A stretch of 64,000 nucleotides of DNA, from positions 992,001 through 1,056,000 of the forward strand of contig NW_004457708.1 in the NCBI RefSeq assembly GCF_000203815.1, in the 5' to 3' direction. Under the pieces are notes generated by a model. It made no database searches. It was not told the origin of the DNA and was given only the letters and a program-made list of their open reading frames with translations. Positions 1 through 10,633 of this stretch are shown here, piece by piece. Every line of letters starts with the position of its first letter. The first letter of the stretch is position 1. The position numbers were made by a program, and so were the translations under genes. This DNA comes from Cavenderia fasciculata (taxonomy: Eukaryota > Evosea > Eumycetozoa > Acytosteliales > Cavenderiaceae).

Positions 1-1506
1 ATGCTTCAAGGAATTCTTAATCCACAAGCAAATGCATCTGGTCAACCACAAGCTAATCCATTGGCAGCATTATTTGGTCAATTGGGAGGACAACAACAAC
101 AAGACCAAGATGAAAATGGAGATGATGCATTTTCCGATTTTATGAGTCATCTTCCAATGATGATGATTGATTTTAGATTCCTCTACTCTGGAGTACCATC
201 ACAAGTGGTTCAAGGACATCGCAACATTCGTAGAATCATTGAAACCAACATGTTGGATGGCGACACTTCAGATTCAAATGTTGAAGAGTTTATTGCCCAA
301 TTCTCAGAGGGTCTTGCTCCAGCACTCCAACAACATGCATTGACACCAGATATGGTCAGCCGTGTTCTCCCAGGTCACGATCTCATTGGACGAGTGTTAA
401 GAGTGGTCCGTTCCAACATGAGAAGATTGTTTGGTTTCATTTTGACCGAACCAGGTGAATCTAACCCAATTGCTGAATTGACTACCACTTGGACAAGAGA
501 TTTTATCGTTGCTCTTGTCGATGAAATAGCAACTTGTATGCAAGGTGGATCAGAAGACGCATTTATCATTATCAACCGTTTCTTGCAACAAACCATCGCT
601 GGTTCAAACCCATTATTTGGTAGTTTTATTACTCCTGTTACTCATTATATTAGATCAACCTATGAAGCAAATAGACCTTTAAGAAATAATACAAATAATA
701 CAAATAATACGAATAATAATAATAATAATAATAGTTCAACAACATCTACTAGTACTTCTACCACCTCTACCACTACAACTACTCCATCAACAACCACAAC
801 AACGTCAACTGTAAATAATAACCAAAATACGAATAATATTAATATTAATATTCCAATTGATGGAACAATTCCACAAGAATGGGCTGAAACGATTGAAGTT
901 GATCAAGCCAGACAAGAATCAATGCCACCCAGTGTAGCAAGAGCTCCTCTAACCACCAACTATACCAACCCAACAAAGTTAAAGAAACAAAAGTTATCAA
1001 CTTCCCCATCATCTGCTGCTTCTACATCATTGTTTGGTGAAAGACTTGTCCAAGCCACTAGAGATACTCCAAATGTTAATACTCAAGGTATGTAATCACA
1101 TGTGTGAAAAAAAAGGAGGGATGAAAATTAAAAAAAAAAAAACAAAAAAAGTTATCGTCTCTGCACCATCTATCTATTCAATCAACATGTACATGGAAAT
1201 AATTATTAATTGATTATAAATTTATATAATTCCAATTTTTCCAAAAAAACAAAAAAAACAAAAAAGATCAAACAACAACAACAGATAAAAAAACAGAAAA
1301 AAAAAGATATAGAGGAGAATAGATAGATTGGATGGAAATGGATAATATTTAAAACAAAAAGAAACAGAATATATACTAATACAAAACAAAAAACGTAATA
1401 ATTATTAATACCCGATATATATATAGGTCTATTAGCAAAGGCAGAGTCTGAAAATCTAGTTGAAATGTATCAACAATTAATTGATAAAAGTAAAACTAAA
1501 CAATAA
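1..1506 (+). CDS. bag6: BAG6-like (BAT3/Scythe) protein, C-terminal part
   Basis: The gene is cut by the left window edge. Two exons are visible, 1-1087 and 1427-1506, joined in phase 1 by a GTATGT..TAG intron, giving 388 residues in the window. Residues about 40-220 form a helical, well-conserved block; 225-275 is an Asn/Ser/Thr spacer. The C-terminus shows IPQEWAETIEVDQARQ, then a basic stretch (KLKKQK), then a helical end rich in E, Q and K. This order matches the mammalian BAG6 C-terminus as I remember it (LPPEWVPIIQQD, then a PAKRRK nuclear signal, then the BAG-similar helix). BAG6 is known to hold exposed hydrophobic segments of tail-anchored or mislocalised proteins and to pass them to GET/TRC or the proteasome. 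The ubiquitin-like N-terminus would lie upstream of the window, so base 1 need not be the true start even though it reads ATG. Confidence 0.7.
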
Positions 1507-1601
1507 TAATAATTTAATAAATAAATAATAATTAATTAATAATAGATTGATAAATAATTTGGATTTTGAGTTTATATATATATATAAATATTTATTTAAA
1601 T

Positions 1602-3686
1602 TTATTTAGCTTTGATTTTGGAAGATGCTGGGGTTGTAGCAGGGGCCTTTTTAACTTGTTTGTTCATCATTGAAAGAGTTGGAGCTGTTAATGATTGTTT
1701 TTGTTTCTTTTCTGGTTGTTGTTTAGAGGTTGTGGTGGCAGCAGTTGGTTTTGTTTCTTGTTCTTGTTCTTGTTCCTGGTCTTCATCTGATGATTTTCTT
1801 TTCTTTTCTACAATAGTTGTGGTGGCAGCTTGTTTGGCAGATTTTGTGGTTGATGGTTTGGCTGTTGCTGTTATGGTTGGAGTTGGTTTCTTTGTTGAAG
1901 CTGCAGGTTTGGCAGCAATTGTAGTAGTAGTATTTTTCTTTTCTGTTCCATTAGTATTATTTGTTGTTGTTGTCTTTGCATTGTTATTATTATTATTTTC
2001 TTTCTTATTTTCCACTTCTTTTTCCACTTGTTTTTCTTCTTCTTCATCTTCTGAATCATCAATTGATTCTAATTTTTCAACTTCAGATTCTTCCGATTCT
2101 TCCGATTCTTCTGATTCATCTTCATCATCTAATGTAGTTGATTCATTGTCTTTGAAAATTTGTTCATCTGGATTGGTTTGATGTTGATGACTGTCTTGAG
2201 CGAGGTATAAAAGTTGGAGGGCGCCTGAAATTTTCAAGAGGGCGTTTTGTCGACTGCATTGTTTGTGTATATCGTTTTTGATGGAACTAAAGAGAGGTTT
2301 GCATTCACCGTTCAAGAGATGACCCTTGTAGAGCGAGAGGAGAGTGTCCATGAGCGTGACACCAATGCTGATATATTTCAAGTTGCCGTTGAAACGACGA
2401 ATAGCGTGCATAATCTCGACGAGTTCGAGCTCCTTGCGGTCCTTGAGCACGATGACGAGGGCGTCTCTTCTGGAGAGCTCGTAGACGACACGGGCAATGA
2501 CATCGTTGTTCTTCATGACGTTGATGGCAAAATCAAATGCTGCGCGGTGCTCAAAACGCTTGAGTAGCTTGTCGAGCTTACGAAAGTCGGATTGGTTTTC
2601 CGAGGTGATAATAGTCGACGGTTGGTTCTTTTCTTGCATGTCGAGTTGGATTTGGTTCTTGCCGCGCTTCTTGGACGCGAGCTTGGCAGCGGCGTGGGGG
2701 TCGACGGCGGCAGCGTTGGCACGTGTGGCAATGTGGATGTTGCCGGCTGCCGAACCTGCAAACAGACGGTCGTCGTTCATGGTGAGCGAGAGGATGGGCT
2801 CGGGGAACTTGACCGAGCTGACGACATTGTATGTGGTGGCGCTGTGCACCTTGGCCATGCAGTCGAGCGACCCAGTGATAAACTTGGTGCCCTTTTTGTT
2901 GAGGTAGAGGGATGTGACTGTCTTGCTGTGGTTGTCGCCCGTGTACACGAGTCTGCCCGACAACAAGTCCCACACCTTGATAAACGTGCCACCTGCAGAG
3001 ACGGCCATCGCGCCGCCACCGAGCACAAGCAGTGCTTCAACAGGTGCACCGTGATCAAACGTATGCAAACACTCTTCCTCGGCGATATCCCACAGCTTGA
3101 TGCTATGGTCGTACGAACCACTGAGCACGCGGTTATTGTCGTCGCACAATGCAATCGCACGCACTTGATCGGTGTGCCCACCAATAATCATGGTCTGCTC
3201 GCCCGAATCGACGTCCCATAGACGCACGGTACCGTCGTTGGCACCCGAGATGAGACGCTGCTGGTCGTGTGTAAAGAGCAAGCATTGAATGGCACCCTCA
3301 TGGCCGTGCAGCTTGCGCACGCTCATACGGTTGTCGGTCGTCATCAGACGGATAGTGCTCGAGCCTTCACCGACGGCAAACAGCTTGTAATCCTTGCGGT
3401 AGGTGGCCGACACGGCACCCGTCTCGACAAACTCACCCATCACTCTGTCCTTGTCGAGATTGTCTGCTCTCTTGACGTTGATCGACATGACACGACGTCC
3501 AAACGTCACAAGCAACTGTTCGTTCTTGTCAAACTCCAAGTGTGTCGCCGGCCCATGTTGATAGGTCTGTGTCTTTGGTTTCTTGAATGCCCATCTTGAA
3601 CTACCTCCATTATTCTTTACATATGCCGTCGGTGCACTTGGCAACTGTGACAATAATGTATAATTATAATTCTCTATTAAATTCAT
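1602..3686 (-). CDS. utp15: UTP15, U3 snoRNP (SSU processome) WD40 protein
   Basis: Single-exon gene of 694 residues. Residues about 60-330 carry a seven-bladed WD40 propeller with clear repeats such as LISGANDGTVRLWD and VLSGSYDHSIKLWD. Residues about 370-520 match the UTP15 C-terminal helical domain (a segment starting LDKLLKRFEHRAAFDFAI, then DALVIVLKDRKELELVEIMH). UTP15 is a t-UTP/UtpA subunit needed for pre-18S rRNA processing and rDNA transcription in the nucleolus. From about residue 530 the protein has an acidic and then Lys/Thr/Asn-rich tail that looks lineage-specific. The core (about 2,200-3,600) uses GC-rich codons, while the tail is AT-rich with simple repeats. It converges with the BAG6-like gene, leaving only about 95 bases between the stop codons. 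Confidence 0.9.
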   Translation of the reverse strand: MNLIENYNYTLLSQLPSAPTAYVKNNGGSSRWAFKKPKTQTYQHGPATHLEFDKNEQLLVTFGRRVMSINVKRADNLDKDRVMGEFVETGAVSATYRKDYKLFAVGEGSSTIRLMTTDNRMSVRKLHGHEGAIQCLLFTHDQQRLISGANDGTVRLWDVDSGEQTMIIGGHTDQVRAIALCDDNNRVLSGSYDHSIKLWDIAEEECLHTFDHGAPVEALLVLGGGAMAVSAGGTFIKVWDLLSGRLVYTGDNHSKTVTSLYLNKKGTKFITGSLDCMAKVHSATTYNVVSSVKFPEPILSLTMNDDRLFAGSAAGNIHIATRANAAAVDPHAAAKLASKKRGKNQIQLDMQEKNQPSTIITSENQSDFRKLDKLLKRFEHRAAFDFAINVMKNNDVIARVVYELSRRDALVIVLKDRKELELVEIMHAIRRFNGNLKYISIGVTLMDTLLSLYKGHLLNGECKPLFSSIKNDIHKQCSRQNALLKISGALQLLYLAQDSHQHQTNPDEQIFKDNESTTLDDEDESEESEESEESEVEKLESIDDSEDEEEEKQVEKEVENKKENNNNNNAKTTTTNNTNGTEKKNTTTTIAAKPAASTKKPTPTITATAKPSTTKSAKQAATTTIVEKKRKSSDEDQEQEQEQETKPTAATTTSKQQPEKKQKQSLTAPTLSMMNKQVKKAPATTPASSKIKAK

Positions 3687-4095
3687 CGCGCGACCTAAAC
3701 TAAGAATATATATATTTATATATAGATAATTATGTCAAGATACAGAGATAGATAGATAGAGACAATAGACGTCAATTAAACGAAAAAGAGAGATAAGAAC
3801 AAAAAAACTAATTCAAATTCTTTTTTTTTTTTTTTTGACAAAAACCGAACGAAACGAATGATAATTAAACCTATTTAAAATAATAATCATTATAATTTAC
3901 AAGATCAAGATACATAGAAAGAAAGAGAGTGAGAGTGTGTGAGAGATAAATGATTGATCATTGATATATTCAAAGATATGATGAAAGATAATGATTAATT
4001 AATTTTTTTAATTTTTTTAATTTTTTTGAGTGTTGTGTGTTTGTGAAGATCATAGTTTGGTTTAGTGCAGAATAGATTAATATATCATAGAAAGA
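3687..4095. promoter_or_regulatory. Divergent intergenic region between UTP15 and esterase D
   Basis: About 400 bases lie between the two divergent start codons. The stretch is very AT-rich, with a run of 14 T near 3,820, three repeats of the type ATTTTTTTA near 4,000, and purine-rich GAGAGTG stretches near 3,925. These are typical of dictyostelid promoters, but no defined factor site can be assigned. Confidence 0.4.
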
Positions 4096-5096
4096 ATGGC
4101 AATACAATTAGTTAGTAAATCAAGATGTTTTAATGGTGAAGTGAGAAGATATAGTCATCTATCATCAAGTTTACAATGTGAGATGAAGTTTCATGTCTTT
4201 GTACCAGATAATTATGATAGTAAAGAGAACCTTGCTGTAGGTATATTCGAATAGAATAGAACTAAATGGTATCATTAGGAGATATATAACTAATAAATGA
4301 TATATATATCAAGTGTTTATGGTTCCTTAGTGGATTGACATGTACCGATGAAAACTTTATTACTAAAGCTGGTGCAATTAAATCGGTTAGTCAGGGTGGT
4401 ATCATGTTGGTGTGTCCAGATACTAGTCCAAGAGGTACAAATATAGAAGGTGAAAAAGATAGTTGGGATCATGGTCAAGGTGCTGGATTCTATGTTGACG
4501 CTACTGTTGAAAAATGGGCAAACAACTATAACATGTATACCTATGTAACTGAGGAATTGTATAACATCATAAACATTGAATTCAAAACAAAGAAACATTC
4601 AATCTTTGGTCATAGTATGTAAATTTAAATTGTCAATCAATCATTCAACTAACCAAGCCAAATTACTTATTATTGTATGTATGATGTAGGTATGGGAGGT
4701 CATGGTGCATTGGTAATGGCATTGAGAAACCCAACAAAGTATCAATCAGTGTCTGCATTTGCACCTATTTGTAATCCAACTCAAGTACCTTGGGGAAAGA
4801 AGAATTTGGGTGGATACTTGGGTCAAGACAATCTAGAAGCTTGGAATCAATACGATGCAACTGTTTTGGCAAACAAGTATACTGGTGTTGACAAAATCAA
4901 CATTTTAGTCGATCAAGGTGACGCTGATGAATTCCTCGAGCGTGAACTCAAACCAAGTGCTCTCAAAGAGGCTTGTGAAGCTAATCCACTTCTTTCACTA
5001 ACACTTCGTATGCAACCAGGTTACAATCACAATTATTACTTTATTCAAACTTTTGTTGATGATCATATCAATTTCCATTTAAATCATTTAAAGTAA
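4096..5096 (+). CDS. esd: S-formylglutathione hydrolase (esterase D)
   Basis: Three exons, 4096-4236, 4314-4614 and 4690-5096, with introns in phases 0 and 1, give 282 residues, the same length as human ESD. The enzyme hydrolyses S-formylglutathione to formate and glutathione in cytosolic formaldehyde detoxification. The sequence keeps the LSGLTC block near the N-terminus, [16 protein letters not shown], the nucleophile motif GHSMGGHGAL (Ser148, whose codon is split by intron 2), [11 protein letters not shown], the segment [11 protein letters not shown] with the likely catalytic Asp, and YNHNYYF with the likely catalytic His261. The first donor is taken as GT at 4237 because this alone gives the conserved LSGLTC frame. 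Intact. Confidence 0.93.
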
Positions 5097-5205
5097 ATAG
5101 TATAATATAGCTAGCTACTATTATATTATATTAAATTTTACAAATACAAATATATATATATATATCACAGGTTATTTTTATTATTATTATTATTTATATT
5201 TATAT

Positions 5206-6195
5206 TTATTTCTTTGGTGGTACTAAACCTGGTAAAACTACAGCTCCTGGAATCTAGGAATTAAAAAAAAAAAAAGAATTATTAATTATCAACAACAAAT
5301 GTTTAATGTAATTAATGGGTCATTTTAAATGTAACATACTGGACTAGATTGAACTGGATTAACCAATTTACCATAGATAGCAATGAATTCATTGAAATCG
5401 ATGGCACCTGAACCATCCTTGTCGGCAAGTTGCATGTTTGAATCGACGAGACGGTTGACTAAAATATCACCCATCTTTCTGGTGAGTGATTCCTTGACCA
5501 ATTCCTTTAATTCGGATCTATCGATAGTTCCCGAGTTATCCTTGTCATACTTTTGGAATACAACACGAGCCTCTTCAATCTCGGCTTCAGTGAGTTCAAC
5601 AGTGACATGCTTTACTTTTGGTGCATTGTCTCCAGTTTCCAAATGCTTGTATGGTGCAGCTCCTGGCTTGGCACGCATTGAAATGGGTAACTCTGGGTTA
5701 AGATAAATCTTGCTATACAATGAACAAAATTCATTGAAATCAATTACTCCCTAAAAAATTAATGATGGATTAATATTAATATTCATTGATCAATTAGTCA
5801 ATCAATCAATCGGTTATAGTTTGACATACATTGAAATCCTTATCAGATGCATTGAATTGTAATTCAAGGTACATTGAAAAGAGGTTATCAGTGAGCTTTC
5901 TATTCAAAGTATCTTCCAATACCAAACGTAACTCTTTCTTGTCCAAAGTTCCCTATATATTATATCATCAACAAATTAATATCAACGTCATTCTATGTTT
6001 TATCTATGTGTTTAGTAGTGTATCACATACGTTTCCATCAGAGTCAAATTTAGTAAAAGATACTCTGATCTTTTGGATTTGTTCTTGTGTGAGATTGGGG
6101 GTCGACTATAAATAAGTATCATTTTTGTAGAGACGCATAAAGTTAGAGTCTTTAAAATAAAAAGTTGTATCAATACAGATAGATATACGTACCAT
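5206..6195 (-). CDS. Calcium-binding protein with four EF-hands
   Basis: Five exons on the minus strand: 6193-6195 (the ATG alone), 6031-6105, 5830-5952, 5340-5750 and 5206-5253. All junctions are phase 0 with GTA(C/T)GT donors, giving 219 residues. Four canonical 12-residue EF loops are visible: DSDGNGTLDKKE (22-33), DKDFNGVIDFNE (63-74), DKDNSGTIDRSE (136-147) and DKDGSGAIDFNE (177-188), each with acidic residues at 1, 3 and 12 and Gly at 6. A Pro-rich linker of about 50 residues separates the two EF pairs. It resembles the dictyostelid small calcium-binding proteins (CBP family), which act as cytosolic calcium sensors; the exact orthologue is unclear. The end of exon 4 reads on into a short extension if the last intron is retained. 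Confidence 0.85.
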
Positions 6196-6665
6196 TGTTA
6201 TTGGGATATAAAATAAAGAGATTAGTTGGTTATTAAAATCAAATGCGATTAATCATTTCATCTTCTGATGATGGAGGTTGGGAGAAATTTAAAATAAAAT
6301 GAAAAAATTAATCCAACCCAAAATATCTTCAATGAACCGATCGAGGGAATTCCAACCGATGGTTGTTTAAGGGTTTCTAAAAATGAAATTAAATTATGTA
6401 TGTGATGTGTAAGGTGATCATAGTTTGATTATAGTTTATTATTACTATTCTTATCTACAAAAATATATATTTATCACTCATGAAATAAACACACGTACAT
6501 TAATATCTGTGGCCCACTACTAAAAACACAAAGACACACAATGATTGATTGATTACGCGAACCAATTGGTTTACCACTAAACAAAATGCCCCGATACCCT
6601 TTTTGAAAGGGTTTTAATAAGAGCGAACCTCTTTTTCAAACAGATAGGTTCAACAAAGATAAGAG
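6196..6665. promoter_or_regulatory. Divergent intergenic region, EF-hand gene / IPT gene A
   Basis: A 470-base AT-rich gap between divergent genes. It contains no open frame of note. A mixed stretch at 6,540-6,640 with GCGAACC and two copies of AAAGGGTTTT-like sequence is the only part not dominated by A/T runs. It presumably holds both promoters. Confidence 0.35.
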
Positions 6666-8473
6666 ATGATTAAAGTTATTTGTTTGGTTTTAACCATTCT
6701 TTGTTTATCTACTATTTCACTAGTTAGTTCTTTTACTTGTAAGATTTACACTTCCTTTTTAGAACGTTAACGATATAAAATACTAAACTATTTATTTTAA
6801 ATCGTATTTATAGTTACTCTACAACAAGTAAAAGATACAATTTTAATTACACCAAGTATTCAATTGACTATAAATGCACGAATTTACGATACACTCAATC
6901 AAGAGATTACAGCCAATTGCACTGGCAGTACACAAGTGAGAACATGTCGTTTAGGTAATATTCCATCTGGTTTGATCACTATTACTGATGGATTGGATAG
7001 TGCTACCACCCCAATCACCCTTGCTCCATATATCACATTTGTTTCAGGACAACTCACAACTTATGCTGACAACTATTATAACGGTCCAGTTAGAATCAAT
7101 GGAAAGTTCTTTGAACCTAATTATTCATACAAGTATGTTTTAAAAAGAAAAAGAATAATAACATATTATGTAATATTAATATTTAATGTGTGATTCTATT
7201 TTTAGAGTAAACTATTTGAATGGTTATACCAATCATTCAGATATTCAAGTTCCAACTTCAAATACAACATTTGCAATAACGACGGGATATATTGGAATCG
7301 GAACACATCTAAATGTTTCTGTAACAAAGTTTAATTCATCAGTTAGCGTAGTTTCGACCGCCTACAATACCTCAATGGGTAAACCATTTATCAATGATCA
7401 GACATTTAATGCAAAGGTTGTCAATGCAGCACAAGGTATACTTTATTTGAGCAACCTTTGTAATCCAGCCGATTGTGGGGACAATGCCGTTACCATTAGT
7501 TATTATAATCAATCATCATTCCAAAGTGTAACATTTTCAAGAGAATTTGTTACATTTTTCATTAGTGAGAATTGGTCTTTTGGCAATGTTCAAGTTAAAG
7601 TAGCCGATCAAGTATCAAATAATTTATTCTTTTCTCCATTGTTTGCAAGTATGTTAATATTTCACAATCAATAATCTTCTTCTTTTTCAGTTACTTACTT
7701 TTTAACTTATATTTTAGATACTGCTCTAATTACAGATATCCAACCACATCCATTTGTTCAGTCTGGTAATGTTACTATTACAGGTAGATTCTTAAAGGAA
7801 ACGGATTACTCTGGTAATAATCCATGGAAGTTTATGATTGAAAAGTCTAGTAATAATAATACTCAAGTACTCGATCAATATACCTACCTTAGTAACCAAT
7901 ATCCCTATGTGATTGAATTATATGTACCACCTGGAACTGGTAACTTTAATTTCATGTACCAATTTAGGGGGTTAACATCTTCCCCTTTAAAGTATAGTTA
8001 TGCAGGTAAGACTCGAGACATTATAATAATATTAATATTAATCATTATTAATTAATTAATTATTATTATTATTTAAAGCTCCATCCATTTCAAGTGTATC
8101 AAAATTAAACTATCAACAAGCTGGAAAGATAATTATTGAAGGTGACGAATTCGATGAGACAAATCTTTTGGTAACGATTGGTTCAACTGAGTGCACCAAT
8201 GCCACTATTGAAGTTAGTGTGTCTAGAAGGAGGGTTGTTTGTTATTTCGATGCTCAAGAGTTACCAACCAACCAGGCTAAAACATTGCCTGTTGTTGTAC
8301 AAGTCGATGGATTGGTATCTGTACCACCAGGCTCATTTAGTTATATTGGAGGCGAAGGTTCTACCACAACAACCACCACCACCACCACCACTACCGGTGC
8401 GTCAGATGCATCAACCAATACTCCCATTCATTTATTCGTTGTTGCCATCCTTGTATTACTATTAATTGTTTAA
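6666..8473 (+). CDS. IPT/TIG-domain surface protein A (probably GPI-anchored)
   Basis: Five exons: 6666-6738, 6814-7132, 7206-7648, 7718-8005 and 8079-8473, giving 505 residues. The N-terminus is a signal peptide (hydrophobic residues 4-20, ending VSSFT). The body is beta-strand-rich and carries many N-x-S/T sites. The C-terminal third has an IPT/TIG immunoglobulin-like fold, visible in APSISSVSKLNYQQAGKIII and EGDEFDETNLLVTIGSTEC. A poly-Thr stalk follows, then a short hydrophobic end without a cytosolic tail, which suggests a GPI anchor. Related dictyostelid IPT/TIG proteins act in cell adhesion and allorecognition, but no specific ligand can be inferred here. The gene is the first of a tandem pair and shares every intron position with the copy that starts 282 bases downstream. 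Confidence 0.8.
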
Positions 8474-8754
8474 ATAAATCAAAAAATAAATTATTCCTTT
8501 GACTTTGATGACGTGAGTTGACGCCCATTAACAAAACAAAAAGATATTTATTTCCTCAACCTATCCACACAACAAACACCTGTATCGAACGAAAGAATGT
8601 TCAATCCCATTGTTATTATTCTTTGAAACTTTTATTTCATAAATATCTGTCCCCTCAAAGACCAAGCCCTCCTTCGTTATATTGAGAGGCCAAAAGCCTA
8701 CCCTCACAGTTATTATTATTTTATTCTCACAAACAAAGAAAATAAGAGAGAGAA

Positions 8755-10553
8755 ATGTTTAAGGTTATTTGTTTGGTTTTAACCATTCTATGTTTATCTA
8801 CTTCACTAGTAAGTTCTTTTACTTGTAAGTTGTTTTGAGTTATTTTAGAGATATTAAAATTCTTGAGTTATTTAGAGAAATTCTAACATTATCTTTTTTT
8901 TGCAATATTTTAACGAATATTAGTTACTCTACAACAAGTAAAGGATTCAATTTTAATTACACCAAGCACTCAATTGACTGCTAATGCACGAATTTACGAT
9001 ACTCTCAATCAAGAGGTTACAGCCAATTGCACGGGTAGTTCTCAATTGAGAACATGTCGTTTAGGTAATATTCCATCTGGTTTGATCACTATTACTGATG
9101 GATTGGATAGTGCTACCACCCCAATCACCCTTGCCCCATTTATCACATTTGTTTCAAGCCCACTCACAACTTATGCCGATGCTTCTGGAGCAAGCCCAAT
9201 CCAAATTACAGGAAAGTTTTTCGAACCAAATTATTCATACAAGTATGTTAAACAAATCAAGTCATACATATTTATTTAATATTTGATATTAATATTGTAT
9301 TTATTATTAAATTTAGTGTAACCTATACAAATGGATTTACCAATCATTCAGTTACACAAGTTCCAACTTCAAATACCACATTTTTAATTTCAACAGGATA
9401 TATTGGAATTGGAGAAAACCTAAATGTTTCTATTACAAAGTTTAATTCATCGGTTAGTGTAGTATTGTCAAATCAAAATTTCCTAGTTACTATTTCTCCA
9501 CCAAATGTCATTGACTATAGATTCGATGCACAAACTGTCAACTCTAGTCAAGGTGTACTTTATTTGAGTAATCTTTGTGCTCAAATTGATTGTGGAAACA
9601 ATGCCATTTCCATTCTCTTTGGCAATAATGGTGGACAATTCCAAAATGTCTCATATTCAAGACCGACAGTTGCATTCCCTGTAAATGAAAACTGGTCTTT
9701 TGGACCTGTTGAAGTTAAAGTAGCCGATCAAGTATCAGATAGTTTTTACTTTTCTCCAATGTTTGCAGGTATGATAGATTAAAAACAAAAAGATCATCCT
9801 TAATCTTTTGTTTTTTACTTATTCTTTTTTTTTTCTTTTTTTTAGATACATTATTAATTCAAGATTTGCAACCAAATCCATCTATTTTAGGTGGTAATAT
9901 TACCATTACTGGTAGATTTATGAAAGAAACTGATACGTTGGGTAATAAGCCTTGGAATTTCTTACTTGAAAAAAGAGGTCATAACACTATCCAACTTAAT
10001 CATACCTATCTTTCTAACCAATATCCATTCCAAATTGAAATTCAAATTCCATCTGGAACTGGAAACTTTAACATTTTATATCAATATTCTGATACCAATG
10101 GAGATTCAGTATCTCAACCATTCCACTTTAATTTTACTGGTAAGCTAATCAATTAATGAATCATCAATTTATTATTATTATATTAATATGTATTGTTTAA
10201 ATTTAGCACCATCAATTTCAAATGTATCAACATTAAATTATGAGGAAGCTGGAAAGATAACGATTGAAGGTGACCAATTTGGGGAGACAAATCTTTTGGT
10301 CAAGATTGGTTCAACTGAATGTACAAATGCTACTATTACCGTTCCATTAAAGACTATTGTTTGTAATTTCGATGCCAAAGAGTTGCCAACCAACGATGCT
10401 AAAACATTGGATGTTATAGTACAAGTTGATTTGTTGGTATCTGCACCAGGCGTATTTAGTTATAAAGATGGTATATCCGGAGCATCAACCAATACTCCCA
10501 TTCATTTATTCTTTGTTGCTATCCTTGTTGTCTTGTTATTAACTACTATTTAA
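8755..10553 (+). CDS. IPT/TIG-domain surface protein B (tandem paralogue of A)
   Basis: Five exons: 8755-8824, 8924-9242, 9317-9768, 9846-10139 and 10207-10553, giving 493 residues, with intron positions and phases identical to gene A. The signal peptide is nearly identical (LVLTILCLSTSLVSSFT). Exon 2 is almost the same at DNA level around TLNQE..TANCTG and RTCRLGNIPSGLITITDG, whereas exons 3 and 4 have diverged clearly. The IPT/TIG unit is seen in APSISNVSTLNYEEAGKITI and LLVKIGSTECTNATI. The poly-Thr stalk of gene A is missing; a short GASTNTPIH linker leads directly to the hydrophobic C-terminus, again suggesting GPI anchoring. The 281-base gap between the genes presumably holds the promoter of B. 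Confidence 0.8.
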
Positions 10554-10633
10554 ATAAATAAATAAATAAATAAAAAGATAAATGGATGTCCATTCACACC
10601 ATTTATATTTAATTAAATAATGTAATGTGATGT

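Noticed and set aside
1612-3221. Long open frames on the plus strand (e.g. 1612-2181, 2592-3221)
   Set aside because: They are antisense shadows of UTP15; the minus-strand frame has the WD40 repeats and codon bias.
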